From the NCBI RefSeq assembly GCF_958295425.1, contig NC_081154.1, positions 21,486,540-21,550,539 of the forward strand: a stretch of 64,000 nucleotides of DNA, in the 5' to 3' direction. This document shows positions 1 through 11,800 of the stretch, in pieces. The translations under genes were made by a program, and so were the position numbers. Each line of letters starts with the position of its first letter. The first letter of the stretch is position 1. A model generated the notes under the pieces. The model did no database searches and was not told the origin of the DNA. It was given only the letters and a program-made list of their open reading frames with translations. The DNA is from Solea solea. Its lineage: Eukaryota; Chordata; Actinopteri; Pleuronectiformes; Soleidae.

Positions 1-1987
1 CGGATGCTGCGGAACCTCCTGCCAGACGCCAGCAGGGAGAACAGTCCATGGTGGGGGTGGGTGTGGTCGGTGAGGATCTGGTGAGCCCTTGTAAGGCAGC
101 GCTTGTGTGCAATGTCCTGGATGGGTGGGAGTGGAGTCCCAATGATCCTCTCCGCTGATCTCACCACCCTCTGCAGAGACTTCCAGTCGGAGGCCTTGCA
201 GCTCCCAGACCAGACGGAGATGCCACTGGTCAGCAGGCTCTCGATGGTCCCTCTGTAGAAGGTGGAGAGGATGGGAGGGGGGAGAGACACCCTTCTCATC
301 CGTCGCAGGAAGTGTAGGCGCTGCTGGGCTTTCTTCACCAGGGAGGTGGTGTGAAGTGTCCAGCTGAGGTTGTCTGTGATGTGAACTCCCAGGAACTTGG
401 TACTGCTGACGACCTCCACCGCTGTGCCATTGATGAGAAGTGGTGTGTGGCTGGGACGGGATCTCCTGAAGTCGACGATGATTTCTTTTGTCTTGTCAAC
501 ATTCAGGAGCAGGTTGTTCACCCTGCACCAGTCCACCAGATGTCGCACTTCCTCTCTGTAGGCCAGTTCGTTGTTGTCCTGAATGAGGCCCACAACTGTT
601 GTGTCGTCCGTATATTTTAGGATGTGGTTGGTGTTGTACCTGGGACGACAGTCGTGGGTCATCAGGGTGAACAACAGGGGACTCAGGACGCAGCCCTGTG
701 GGGAACCGGTGCTCAGGGAGATGACATTTGAGGTATTGTTACCCACACGGACAGACTGGGTTCTGTCGGTGAGGAAGTCCAGCAGCCAGTTGCACAGGGG
801 GGTGTTGAGGCCCAGCGGGCCCAGTTTGTGTACCAGGTCCTGGGGGATAATCGTGTTGAATGCTGAGCTGAAGTCCAGAAACAGCATCCGCACGTGGGTG
901 TTCTTATCCTCCAGGTGCTCCAGGCTCAGATGGAGAGCAGTGGAGATGGCGTCCTCAGTGGAGCGGTTAGGTTGGTACGCAAACTGGAGCGGGTCGTATG
1001 ATGGAGGCAGTATGGAAATGATGTGGTCCTTAACCACCCGCTCGAAGCACTTCATGATGGTCGTTGTTAGTGCAACAGGGTGAAAGTCATTAAGGCATGT
1101 GATGGTTGGTTTCTTGGGCACTGGGATGATCGTGGCAGACTTGAAGCACGGGGGGACAACGGCCTGGATCAGTGACGTGTTGAAGATGTCTGTGAGCACG
1201 CAGGCCAGCTGGTCTGCGCACTCCTTGATCAGCCGTCCTGGGATGTTATCAGGGCCAGATGCTTTCCGTGCGTTAACTTTTCTCAGGGCTCTCCGTACAG
1301 CAGTGGTTTCGAGCCTGAGTGCCTGTTCATCGAGGTGGGGGGTGGCTTTCCTCGCGGGGGTGTTGTTCAGAGCTTCAAATCTCCCGAAGAAGTTGTTGAG
1401 CTCATTGAGGAAGCTGATGTCGTCTCGGCAGGGTGGGGGTGTGGCTTTGTAGTCTGTGACGGTCTTGATGCCCTGCCACAGTTGTCTGGAGTTGCTGGGG
1501 TCATGGAAGAAACCTTGGACCTTCTGGCTGTGGGCGCGTTTTGCTGCCTTGATGGCCCGGTTCAGATTGGCCCTCGCTGTTCTGAGTGCCTCCGCTTCAC
1601 CGGATTTGAAGGCAGCATTACGCTCCCTCAGTCTTGTGCGCACCTCCTTAGTCATCCAAGGTTTCTGGTTGGCCCGTGTGACTATTGTCTTTTCTACTGT
1701 AACCTCCTCCATGCACCACTGAATGTAGCCGGTCACAGATGCAGCATACTCCTCCACATCTGTATGTTGACTGTCTGTTGCAGCCTCTCTGAACATGTCC
1801 CAGTCAGTGCATTCAAAGCAGTCCTGCAGTGCAGACATAGATCCCTCAGGCCACACTCTCACCTTCTTCACAGCAGGCTTTTCTCTGGTGAGCAGGGGCT
1901 GATATGCTGGAATGAGCATAACAGAGAGATGGTCTGAGGAGCCGAGGTGGGGGCGGGGGGCTGCTCTGAAGGCCTTCTTGTGTACGG
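1..1987 (-). mobile_element. LINE ORF2 (late endonuclease plus reverse transcriptase), jockey superfamily, runs off left edge
   Basis: Reading on the minus strand, a single frame (codon low coordinates divisible by 3) stays open from about 1987 to position 1 wherever I checked it. It begins at the end of the endonuclease domain (GSSDHLSVM), continues through a linker rich in basic residues, then gives RT motifs: [26 protein letters not shown], and YTDDTTVVG at about 590-615, followed by the thumb and the end FRSI at the left edge. The second copy at 4.1-4.8 kb shows that only about 20 codons lie beyond the edge. This is a CR1/L2/Rex1-type element; the exact clade is not certain. The catalytic box reads YTDD rather than the usual F/YADD. 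The N-terminal half of the endonuclease is missing, because the frame stops at an inverted segment at 1988. The frame looks intact enough to suggest a fairly young insertion. Confidence 0.85.
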
Positions 1988-2830
1988 AAGATGGCGGCGC
2001 CCTGTACGGCAGCGGCTGCTTCGGCTCCCGGTAAAATAGCCAATACATCGCTTAATTCGCCATCTACACTACTGTCTGCTCAGCGGAACAGCTCACAAAC
2101 GGTATATGACCGTCAGGTCATGCTTAGTTTACGCAAATTCAGTCTTTCTGACTACGTACATTTAGAGACGCGGACCACACTACAAAGCCTTGGTCTGCTA
2201 CACCAGTCGGACCCAGCGGCCTACAAAGCAGCGGAGTCTCCCACCAGCGCAGTCCGCCCACGGAGACACCGGAGGCGGTGCGGGAGGAAACAGAAGCGCG
2301 GTTGTCGCGGCGGACTTACAGCTAAGCTAAAAGCTAAAAAAAAAGTGACTAGAGACCAGCGTAGCGTTGTTACACCAGCTGTTATTAGTGTAGATGCAAA
2401 TTCCACCCCCTCGGGTTTTACCTGTGAGAACGTGACTCCTGTCGGCTCTGAATGTTGTTAGCCCGTCCAGGCTAATGGCTGCTTCAGGGACAGTTGCGTT
2501 TAGCCACGTCTCAGTGAAAATGAGGATGCAGCAGTTTTTTGTTTCCCTTTGGTGGTTAAGTCCAGCTTCAGATAGTCCAGTTGGCTTTCCAGGGAGCGTA
2601 CATTGGCGAGCAGGATGGAGGGAAGCGGCGATCGGAACGGGTTAGCTTTTTGCTTAGCTGTAAGTCCGCCGCGACAACCGCGCTTCTGTTTCCCCCCGCA
2701 CCGCCTCCGGTTTCTCCGTGGGCGGACTGCGCTGGTGGGAGACTCCGCTGCTTTGTAGGCCGCTGGGTCCGACTATTTTACCGGGAGCCGAAGCAGCCGC
2801 TGCCGTACAGGGCGCCGCCATCTTGAAGGT
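1988..2830. repeat. Large imperfect palindrome formed by inverted LINE 5' segments
   Basis: Plus-strand 1989-2330 and minus-strand 2825-2648 both begin with AAGATGGCGGCGCC and carry the same GC-rich sequence, so they form an inverted repeat around a 300-bp centre. The right arm lacks about 170 bp (after ..AAAATAG it jumps to TCGGACCC). On the minus strand, 2640-2461 continues into the start of a LINE endonuclease (NVRSLESQLDYLKLDL, then relics of FTETWLNATVPEAAISLDG). The plus-strand arm holds an open frame of 156 codons (1991-2461), which looks like a LINE ORF1 N-terminus with basic, nuclear-localisation-like stretches. The simplest reading is one LINE 5' end plus an inverted second piece, as left by twin priming or by a rearrangement. 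Confidence 0.7.
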
Positions 2831-3990
2831 ATTGGTGGAACGTTCTGACACCAAACACCAAACACAAATCCCAGAGACTCCCTTTTAATCTGAGCATAAT
2901 TGCTCTCTGCTTTGCTGAGCGTGCAAGAAGCAAATGCAATTGGGCGCTCCTCGCCGCTGAGCATTATGTGTGAAACAACTGCTCCTACCCCGTAGGGGGA
3001 AGCATCACATGCAAGCTGTAAGGGCAATCTTGGGTCAAAATGTGTCAGAGCATCCGATTCCAGCAATGCTGTTTTTGTTTGTGTGAATGCTTGCTCACAT
3101 TGCTCTGTCCATTTCCAGGCTTTGTCGTCACACAGTAGCTGGTGAAGTGGTTTGAGCATTGAAGACAGGTTCTGTATGACTCTATAATAGTTCAAAAGTC
3201 TAAGAAAAGAGTGCAGCTGACTCACATTTTGTGGGGCAGGTGCTTCTAGAATTGCCTTGACTTTGTACAGGCCATCAGAGTCGATAACATGCCCCAAATA
3301 ATCCACTGAGGGCTGGAAAAACTCACCCTTGGATTTGCGCACTATGAGTCCATACTCTTCCAGTCACTCCAGTGTGGCATCCAGGTTTTTTAGATGCTCT
3401 TCCTCTGTCTCTCCTATGACAAGAATGTCATCTAGATAGCACATGACTCCAGACAATCCACTCAGAATCTGGTCCATTGCCCACTGGAAAAGAGCTGGGG
3501 CCGTAGCAGTCTGCCATATCTGTAGAGGCCTTTGTGAGTAACTAGCGTGGGCAGCTTTTTAGACTTCTCATCAACATGCATCTGGAGTTAAGCTTGGTTG
3601 AGATCAATCTTGCTGAATTTTTTTCCTCCAGCCAAACCAGTGAACACTGGTTTTAAGATGACTTTGAAATCTCCACATACTCTCACTGAGTCGTCCTTCT
3701 ACATGACCTGGTCTTATTGCATAGGGAACAGGTTGAGCTTTAAGGAACCTGTGTCGGCTATCAGGCTTTGGATTCAGTTTTACTGAAAAATCTTTCATGT
3801 AACCAAGTTCCTCTCTGAAGACTGCAGTGTGTTTATTCAGCACAACTGTAAGACGTGAGTCCTCTTTGCTCAGCCTGTGAACTGCTGGACAGTCCAGTAT
3901 AAAATCCTCCAACCATGAGTGGCCCAGCAGAGATGTAAAGCTTCCTTCAACCACGTATAGTGGTAAATTACAGCGTATTTCAACCGGCTC
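2831..3990 (-). mobile_element. Ty3/Gypsy LTR-retrotransposon pol relic (protease end, RT, RNase H)
   Basis: Minus-strand translation gives, in order: the segment after protease and the RT entrance (3954-3604, with HTAVFREELGYMKDF and AQPVPYAIRP), the RT catalytic box CYLDDILV at about 3427-3445, the RT/RNase H connection VDYLGHVIDSDGL and FLRLLNYYR, then the RNase H motif LACDASPYGVGAVVSH and FASCTLSKAESNYAQI. This is the classic Ty3/Gypsy order. Stops at about 3545-3600 and 3365 break the frame. A 7-bp tandem duplication (ACACCAA twice, about 2850-2870) shifts the frame just before RTFHQYL. The relic ends where the LINE 5' end begins (about 2828), so the LINE probably inserted into it. No LTRs are seen. 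Confidence 0.85.
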
Positions 3991-4130
3991 TACTTGCTTG
4001 CCTCACCTCAGCACGGCCCGACACGACAAGATTAGGTTGAATCTCTACTACAAAAAAGTACCTACTTACCGTGGGCGGAGTCATCACTGCACGGCTGAGT
4101 AAAACTGCAGTGACATCGTTTTATACTTGG
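3991..4130. repeat. Short interspersed repeat of uncertain class
   Basis: This stretch contains AGCACGGCCCGACACGAC and a following AAAAAAGTACCTACTTACC, a pattern I associate with TIR-bearing DNA elements of fish. I cannot find both ends, so the class is open. No coding potential. Confidence 0.3.
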
Positions 4131-4845
4131 ACGACTTAGACTTCCTTTTATTGTCATTGCACAGAAAACACAGCAGTGGAAACTGGCAACGAAATTTCGT
4201 TGCTTGGCAAGCAGATAAAAACCAACACATAGCATTGAATTTTGAGGTAGATTATTGTGTACTATGATTAATAAAAAAATAAATAAGTAAGTGTTTATGT
4301 ATATAAATATATATAAAAGTAGTGCAAAAAGAAAAACAGGAATGAAATCTGTAAGCAGCAATATGAAAAGAAAAAAAATTATTGCACAGATAATGTCGGG
4401 GGGGCGGAAAGTAACTATTCTTGTGTCTGTTTGTTCTGCAGCGGATGCTGCGGAACCTCCTGCCAGACGCCAGCAGAGAGAACAGTCCATGGTGGGGGTG
4501 GGTGTGGTCAGTGAGGATCTGGTGAGCCCTGGTTAGGCAGCGCCTGTGTGCAATGTCCTGGATGGGTGGGAGTGGAGTCCCAATGATCTTCTCCGCTGTT
4601 CTCACCACCCTCTGCAGAGACTTCCAGTCGGAGGCCTTGCAGCTCCCCGACCAGACGGAGATGCCACTGGTCAGCAGGCTCTTGATGGGCCCTCTGTAGA
4701 AGGTGGAGAGGATGGGAGGGGGGAGAGACACCCTTCTCATCCGTCGCAGGAAGCTGCGCTTTCTTCACCAGGGAGGTGGTGTGAAGTGTCCAGCTGAGGT
4801 TGTCTGTGATGTGAACCCCCAGGAACTTGGTACTGCTACGGGACA
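4131..4845 (-). mobile_element. LINE 3' fragment (same family as 1-1987)
   Basis: Minus-strand 4838-4252 encodes the RT thumb and C-terminus ([14 protein letters not shown], then [19 protein letters not shown] and [16 protein letters not shown]) with one frameshift near 4755, where about 14 bases of the first copy are missing. It ends with a stop at about 4252, followed by an AT-rich 3' UTR ending around GCAATGACAATAAAAGG (4145-4160 on the minus strand). It is 5'-truncated at a (CA)n stretch at 4846-4868. It shows what lies just beyond the left edge for the first copy. Confidence 0.85.
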
Positions 4846-5189
4846 CACACAGACACACACACACACGAGTAACTAGTGACTTTACACCAGACTCCTGTAG
4901 TTGTTGGAGATTAACCAACATTTTTAGGATTGTTAAGTAGTTTTAGTTTTAACTTATCTACAGTTCGGCATTGTTCAGCTTGATTGCTGTCCACACGTCT
5001 CCAACGGCAGCGGTCTGTGATGCCACTCGTGATCGCCGGGGCTGTCCCTAAATATACCAGACTCCTCTGTTAAATATAGAGATTTCCCTGGTAGTTGTTG
5101 GAGATTAACCCACGTTTTAGGATTGTTAAGTACTAATGTACAGTTTGGCGCTGTTTGGCTTGATTTGTATCCATCGCAAGTCCATCACA
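4846..5189. repeat. (CA)n run and an imperfect direct repeat
   Basis: A short CA run (4846-4868) is followed by two related blocks, about 4888-4945 and 5057-5133. Both contain AGACTCCT, GTAGTTGTTGGAGATTAAC and TTTTAGGATTGTTAAGTA, and the second has a 28-bp insertion. No coding signal. It may be 5' sequence of the adjoining L2 copy or older repeat debris. Confidence 0.4.
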
Positions 5190-6303
5190 GTGGCAGGTTT
5201 TAGATTAAACCATAGCACAGAAACAGCACTAGTTAAAGTCAGTAATGATCTTCTCTTGGCCTCAGATAATGGTCTAGTTTCTTTACTTGTCCTGTTAGAT
5301 CTTAGTGCTGCATTTGACACCATTGATCATAATATTCTACTGCAGAGATTGGAGCAGACCCTTGGTATCACAGGTGCTGCCCTCTGCTGGTTTAAATCAT
5401 ACTTATCTGATAGATTCCAGTTTGTTCATGTTAATGATGAAGCCTCACTACAAACTAAAGTTAATTGTGGAGTTCCACAAGGCTCAGTGCTTGGGCCTAT
5501 ATGTTTTACCTTATATATGCTTCCTCTAGGGAACATTATTAGAAAGCACAACATACACTTTCATTGTTATGCAGATGACACACAGCTATATTTATCAATG
5601 AGGCCGGATGAAATAAATCAGGTTGTTCAACTCCAGGAATGTCTCAGAGACATTAAGTCCTGGATGACCTGTAACTTTCTACTTTTAAACTCAGAAAAAA
5701 CTGAGGTCATTATACTCGGCCCTAAACACCTCAGAGAAAAACTCTCTGATCACATTGTCACTTTAGATGACATCACCCTGGCTTCCAGTTCCACTGTGAG
5801 GAACCTTGGAGTTACTTTTGACCAGGAAATGTCATTTGATTCACACATAAAACTAATTTCCAGAACAACCTTCTTCCACCTGCGGAACATTATGAAAATT
5901 AGAAACATTCTGTCTTTACAGGATGCTGAAAAACTAGTTCATGCTTTTGTTACATATAGATTAGATTACTGTAACTCCTTATTATCAGGATGTTCCAACA
6001 AGTCTGTTAGAACCCTTCAGTTAATTCAAAATGCTGCAGCACGAGTTCTGACAGGAACTAGAAAGAGAGACCATATAACTCCAGTGTTAGCTTCTCTACA
6101 CTGGCTCCCCGTACAGTTTAGAATTCAATTTAAAATCCTCCTCATGTACAAACAGTGCCGGCCCTGAGTAATTTGGTGCCCTAGGCAAGATTTTAGCTGG
6201 CACCCCCTTACATCGCAGCAGTCAATTTCACAATCAACTTTCATACAATCACACAGAAACTGCATGTGTGTATTCAAGATTTTATTTCTTTGAGTAAAAA
6301 ATA

Positions 6304-6658
6304 TCACACCAAATAAAAACAGTGCAAGCTATCATTCTTTTTGGAGTACATCAGCCAGCTCCTTTTAATTTTTTCCCCATTAACTAAGACTCTTTTAAAA
6401 AAGTCATGTTGACACCTTCTCCCATCGTTGTTTTGGGGAAATGTGTAACTGTTTTTTGTTTGAAATGGTCCTCTGTGAACTAACTCTCTTCTTACTTTGT
6501 CTGTAAGAAGAGATGGCCAGTCAGCAGGGTCTATAGCTGCAGCCTTTAGTCCTGATGCTGTGTCACTGGGCTGTGCAGAGGTAGACGGGACAGCAGCACC
6601 TGATGCTGTGTCACTGGGGGTGGTACTGAAATTTGAAGTGCATCTGAAGAGAGAAGAG
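6304..6658 (-). pseudogene. hAT transposase fragment with TTF-type zinc finger
   Basis: Minus-strand translation gives a Ser/Thr-rich lead with an internal repeat, then IDPADWPSLLTDKVRREL, GPFQTKNSYTFPQ and NGEKIKRSWLMYSKK followed by NDSLHCF. This is the N-terminal TTF/BED-like zinc-finger region typical of ZMYM1-like hAT transposases. It breaks off just where the next cysteines should follow and reaches a stop at about 6304, so the DDE core and dimerisation domain are gone. A possible acceptor (CTTCTCTCTTCAG) lies at about 6658, but joining it to the upstream piece does not keep the frame, so decay is likely. Confidence 0.7.
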
Positions 6659-7268
6659 AAGTATATGTGACGACTGCATGTTACATTTTAATAAAAAAAC
6701 AGATGCTTGGTGTGCTACACATGAGACTAATATAGACTAATAATGAAAATGTGATGAGATTCATTCAACTTTATTGTCATTGCAATGCAATTCAGTCTAA
6801 CCAGAGTGCAAAAACCAGTAAAGTGCAGTGAAATGAATATATATGTATATATAGACTATGAATGATATGGGAAAGCTAAGGTATGAAATATTAACAGTAA
6901 TACACAAACTGCACTTTAACACTGATGTAAACTTTAACAAACATAAACTGTGACACATAAAACCAAAGGCTTACAACCACCCTATTACAAAGGGGATGGA
7001 CAACTAAAAGCATTTTAACTGACATACAAGCAGGAAAGACACCTGTAAAATAACACCTGAACAGGCCTAACGTTAAGTTTCCAAACGTCCCTGATGAATT
7101 TAAGGTGGAGTAACATTAACACACGTCGACTCAGCTATTTAGTGATTATTAAACAATGTTGCTATCGTCCGAAGTAAGCTAGCAAGCTAACACTCTGCTC
7201 CAACAACGGTAACTACAATGCATTAAACTATTAATTTCATGCACTTCATCACATTGACATTACTGTAC

Positions 7269-7350
7269 CTCTATCTTTTTCACGTTTTTCTTCCTCTAAT
7301 TTCCTTCTTTTCCTTCCTTGGGCGGCGGATGACTTCAGTCTTTTGGACAT
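7269..7350 (-). pseudogene. Probable first exon of the hAT transposase
   Basis: Minus strand from an ATG at 7350: MSKRLKSSAAQGRKRRK and further basic/acidic residues, then a GAG|GTACAGTA splice-donor-like site at 7269/7268. Short, highly basic N-termini like this are common in ZMYM1-like hAT proteins. Too short to identify alone; its place upstream of the zinc-finger piece on the same strand supports the call. Confidence 0.5.
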
Positions 7351-7575
7351 TATTCCGATACAGTGTCATTATTCTTTTTCTTCGTCTCTGGGTCAGATTC
7401 AGGCAGCTGGCCTCTTGACCCCGCCCCCTTACAGAGGGCAGGTACAGAGCAACGGCTCGTTGCACCCAGAAAAAAGGCTTCTGCCTTATTTAATAGTCTT
7501 TGCTATGACTTTATGTTGCTGTGGGCTTATATAATATTTCGAAATAATAGTAATAATGGCAGAAGACAGAAGTAG

Positions 7576-7614
<39 letters not shown>

Positions 7615-8652
7615 TTATTTTATTTATTTATTTATTTATTTTTTCGTTTTCGGCGCCCCCTGCGGATGACGGCGCCCCTAGCATTTGCCTATACTGCCTA
7701 TGCCCAGGGCCGGCTCTGCGTACAAAGCACTTAATTGTCAGGCCCCTTCATACCTGAAAGACCTAGTCTTACCTTATCACCCTAACAGACCACTTAGGTC
7801 ACAAAATACAGGTTTACTTGTGGTTCCCAGAGTCTGTAAGAGTAGAATGGGAGGCAGAGCCTTTAGTTACCAGGCTCCTCTCCTGTGGAACCAGCTCCCA
7901 ATGATAGTTCAGGAGGCGGACACTCTCTCTGTATTTAAAGTTAGACTTAAAACTTTACTTTTTGATAAAGCTTATAGTTAGAGCTGGTTCAGGGAAACCT
8001 GGACCATCTCTTAGTTATGCTGCTATAGACCTAGACTGCTGGGGGATTTTCCTGTGGTGCACGCACATTCACTCTCTCACACTCAGGATATGCTTATGAC
8101 TTTTTGTATGTCATTAACCTTGTCTCTTTCTCTCCCTAGTTTGTGTCTTTCCTTCCTTCCCTCTCTCTCTCTCTGTATTCTCATCATGCAGGTTGTGGGA
8201 CCAAGATCCAGTTTTCGAGGCTACCCACATCATCACCATTATTATTGTGCTATAATTAAAAAGTTGATATCATTAACTGTATGAACTTCTAACCTGATAC
8301 AGTTGTTGTGTATATGCTCCTGGTCTCTCTCTCTCTTCTGTCTCTACCTCATCTCCCTCTTGTCCTTTCTCTCCCCCCCTTTCTGTCTCCCACCTCTCCG
8401 CTGTCCCCCATTTTCCTTTCACCCCGACCGGTCGAGGCAGATGACCGCACATCTCTGAGCCTGGTTCTGTCAGAGATTTCTTCCTGTTAAGAGGGAGTTT
8501 TTTCTCTACACTGATGCCTAGTGCTTGCTCATTGTGTGAACTGTTGGGGTTCTCTGCTCTCCTTGATGTTGTCTATGTACAGTGCCTTGAGATAATGTAT
8601 GTTATGATTTGGCGCTATACAAATAAAATTGAATTGAATTGAATTGTATTGA

Positions 8653-8848
8653 AAAGAGCACGCAGACGAGGGACCAAAAAACGACTTCAAAATAAGAGGG
8701 GAATTTCACAATAAAATGACATGGACAACGGACCATGACACTAACACAAACATGATTTTTTAAGTGGTTAGTTATCTTTAAGTCACTGAAATGAATCTAG
8801 AAGTCCACTTGTTACTGATGCAATAACTTTGGGTTAATGTGTGTTTCA
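8653..8848. other. Spacer 3' of receptor gene 1
   Basis: Contains a short repeat-like stretch (about 8655-8750, sharing GCACGCAGACGAGG with the LTR-like element at 28252) and then sequence shared with the 3' flank of gene 3. No gene and no clear polyadenylation signal seen. Confidence 0.4.
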
Positions 8849-11800
8849 TCATTTCTTTTCTTTCCCCATCAGGTGCTGTTTTGTATTCTTTTCAGGCTTC
8901 AGTAAAATAATGTAACTCTTTGGAGCAAACAGGCAGAACAATAAACCAAAGCTGGAGGCCAAGATGGCAAATGACTCAACTGCATCTGCATAATTTCCAG
9001 GCGAGCTGATATAAGCAGGGATAAATGCTAGCCACACAGCACTGAAGATCAGCATGCTGAATGTGATGAACTTGGCCTCGTTGAAGTTTCCCGGCAACTT
9101 TCGAGCCAGAAAAGCCAATACAAAGCACAGACAGGCCTGTAGACCAATATATCCAAGAACACACCAGAAGGCCAGGCTAGAGCCCACACTACACTCCACT
9201 ATAATCTTTGAATGTTCATATTGTGTATTTCTGGATGGAAACGGGGGAGCATCAATGAGCCAGGCAGCACAGATAACCACCTGAACCAGAGTACAACTAA
9301 AGATAATGGTCCTCTGTTGCTTAGGCCCCAGCCACTTCATGATGTTGTGCCCTGGCCTGGTGGCAGTGAATGCAGCCAGTACCACCAGGGTCTTCCCCAG
9401 GATGCAGGAAATACAAAGTGAAAATGTGATGCTAAAGGCAGTGTGGCGCAGCATGCAGGACCAATATGTTGGCTTTCCAATGAAAAGCAGAGAACAGAGG
9501 AAACACAGAGTCAGTGCAAACAGTATGAAGAAACTGAGCTCAGAGTTATTCACACGGACAATGGCTGTGTGTCTGTGACAGAAGAAGACTCCACAGACAG
9601 CCAGAGTGAAGCAGGCGCCCACCACAGACATCACTGTCAGGGCTATTCCTAATGAATCGAAGGTCAAGTACTCCACTTTCTTGGCGATGCAGGCTGTTCT
9701 GTCGTTGTTTGACCAGAAGTCCTCAGGACAAATTGTACAATCTACTGAGTCTAAAGGGAAGAAAGTATGAACAATTTTCAGTATTGCATTACTTCTCTAC
9801 TACAATTATATATACTTTTTATTGTTCAGCTCAAACTCACCTATCTGATTGCTAATTTTGCCACTGTCACATGGTACACAGTCAAAGCAGCAGATAGGCT
9901 CCCCACGACGGACAGCCTTCCGGGAGCCTGGAAGACAACTGGCACTGCACACAGACACTGGCACCTAGAGTGGAAAGACCATGTGGTGATATCGGTCAAT
10001 TTCATTGGTTAATCTATTGACAAGTGGAAAATTCCTCCAAACCACGTGTCAGTAAAATATTTGTTACTTCTAGTTTCTGAAGTGTGTTTAACACAGTATT
10101 TTGAGTTTTATGTCGATTAGATATATTTGATAACTATCAAACAACCTTTTGATAGTCACATGGTTACAAGCTGTACACTGAGGACTGGGTTACTGCTCAA
10201 AAGCTATTCCATAATCTCTGGTTCAGTTAAATATATTTAGCTGTAGATCTATGAGAGCTCTTTAATGTCATGAAGAATAATCCATTCATTGTCTACTGCT
10301 ATATCCTGCACATGAGGTTCGCGAGGAGCCAGAGCCAATTCCAGCTGACATAAGACAACAGTTGGGGTCAGACCCAGGACGGGTCGGATCCATGAGGAAA
10401 ACAACCATGGAAAATAGGTCATAATCACATCACAGCTGGGCTTTGAATCTTTGTTGTGTATGAAAACAAATGACCCTGTATCAGATCCAGTCTGTTCCGT
10501 CCACCTGACTTACCTCCATCTCAACCTACAGAACTTCAACAGTTGGCATCTGATGAAGGTAAAAACACAGTGTGAGCAGCTTGCCTCACTCTGATGTCCT
10601 GCCCACATTATCCTGTCCTCTTGGATCAACAGCTCCTCTCCAATAGCCTTGGTTCCATCAAACAAACCCACGTTGACAAATGCGATGTTTCCTTTTGTGC
10701 CTCTCTGCCAGTTGATGATATCAAAATAGGGTACAGAGTCGCCCTTGGCATCAAAGGCCACCTCCTCACCAGCAATCTGAAAGTTCACTTCCTGGAGGTA
10801 GTGTTGCAGCTTGAAAATTAGGAAATGCACACAATGAAACACTGAATTGCACTAAACAAGGTTTTCAGTCTTCAGAGTTTTAAGGTTTAAGGCCCCTAAA
10901 AATCCACAGCCTAAATGTGTACAGCAGTAGAAATGTAACAGAACGGTAAAGTGAACACATCACATGGAAATTAAAACATGTTGACCCACGTTGCTAGGTC
11001 AATCAACGTCAATATTGATCAGAAATAATTGCAATAATCTTTTTGGCCATAAGTGAGAAGTCCAGTGCTGTGTTTACAGAAGAGGAATTATAATTTATTA
11101 ATCCCCTTAGGGGGACACACGGTGGTGTAGTGGTTAGCACTCTCGCCTTGCAGCGAGAAGACCCGGGTTCGAGCCCCGGTTGGAACAAGGGCCTTTCTGC
11201 ATGGAGTTTGCATGTTCTCCCCGTGTGTGCGTGGGTTCTCTCCGGGTTCTCCGGCTTCCTCCCACAGTCCAAAAACATGCAATGTGGGGATAGGTAAATT
11301 GGACACTCTAAATTGACCATAGGAGTGAGTGTGAGAGTGAATGGTTGTTTGTCTGTCTCTCTATGTGGCCCTGCGATTGACTGGCGAACTGTCCAGGGTG
11401 TACCCCGCCTAGCACCCCCCGCGACCCTCTAGCAGAGGATAAAGCGGTACATGATGACTGACTGACTGACTGACTGACTTAATCCCCTTAGGGAAATTAT
11501 TTCTCTGCATTTGACCCATCCTACAATCAGGAGCAGTGGGCTGTCACACTGAGTAGCGCCCGGGGAGCAATGGGGGTTGGGTACCTTGCTCAGGGGTACC
11601 CCAGCCCTTTTGACCGGGTGGGGACTTGAACAGGCAACCCTCCAGTTACATGCCAAGTTCCCTTTCCACTTGGCCACAGGCTGCCCCACTTCACCATGGG
11701 CTGCCCATTTAAAAATATATATATTAAGATTTTTTAGAACACAGAAAATATGTATGTACAGTATGTTACATGACTTTGGGAAATGGGAGATAATTATTGT

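Larger units (their letters stand above)
6153..7718 (-). mobile_element. hAT DNA transposon remnant with 8-bp target duplication
   Basis: The element starts CAGTGCCGGCCCTG and ends in the inverted copy CAGGGCCGGCTCTG. It is flanked by 8-bp duplications, TGTACAAA (6145-6152) and CGTACAAA (7719-7726), with one mismatch. The uninterrupted L2 copies show the pre-insertion site. An 8-bp duplication with CAG..CTG ends is the hAT hallmark. Inside are two pieces of a transposase gene, (TA)n at about 7577-7610 and (TTTA)n at about 7615-7645, and a small AT-rich insert near 6765-6870 that resembles a LINE 3' end (TTTATTGTCATTGCA). Confidence 0.85.
5190..8652 (+). mobile_element. L2 LINE, 5'-truncated, interrupted by a hAT element
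   Basis: Plus-strand frame 5136-6167 encodes the RT from [20 protein letters not shown] through [33 protein letters not shown] and [13 protein letters not shown] to the thumb. It resumes after the hAT insertion at 7719 ([17 protein letters not shown] to LLFDKAYS, stop near 7981). The 3' UTR (7982-8652) has pyrimidine-rich stretches and ends GGCGCTATACAAATAAA followed by AATTG repeats, the type of short-repeat tail expected of L2. YADD is intact but the 5' end is missing. The same family recurs at 25385, 45838, 50665 and 51420. Confidence 0.9.

Noticed and set aside
5136..6167. 343-codon plus ORF as a host gene
   Set aside because: It is the RT of an L2 LINE, repeated elsewhere in the window.
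9054..9578. Plus-strand ORFs opposite the receptor membrane exon (also near 38116 and 58362)
   Set aside because: Mirror frames of a strongly conserved minus-strand exon.
11110..11180. tRNA gene (clear A and B boxes)
   Set aside because: The sequence runs into a SINE body with no acceptor-stem partner; it is the head of a SINE.
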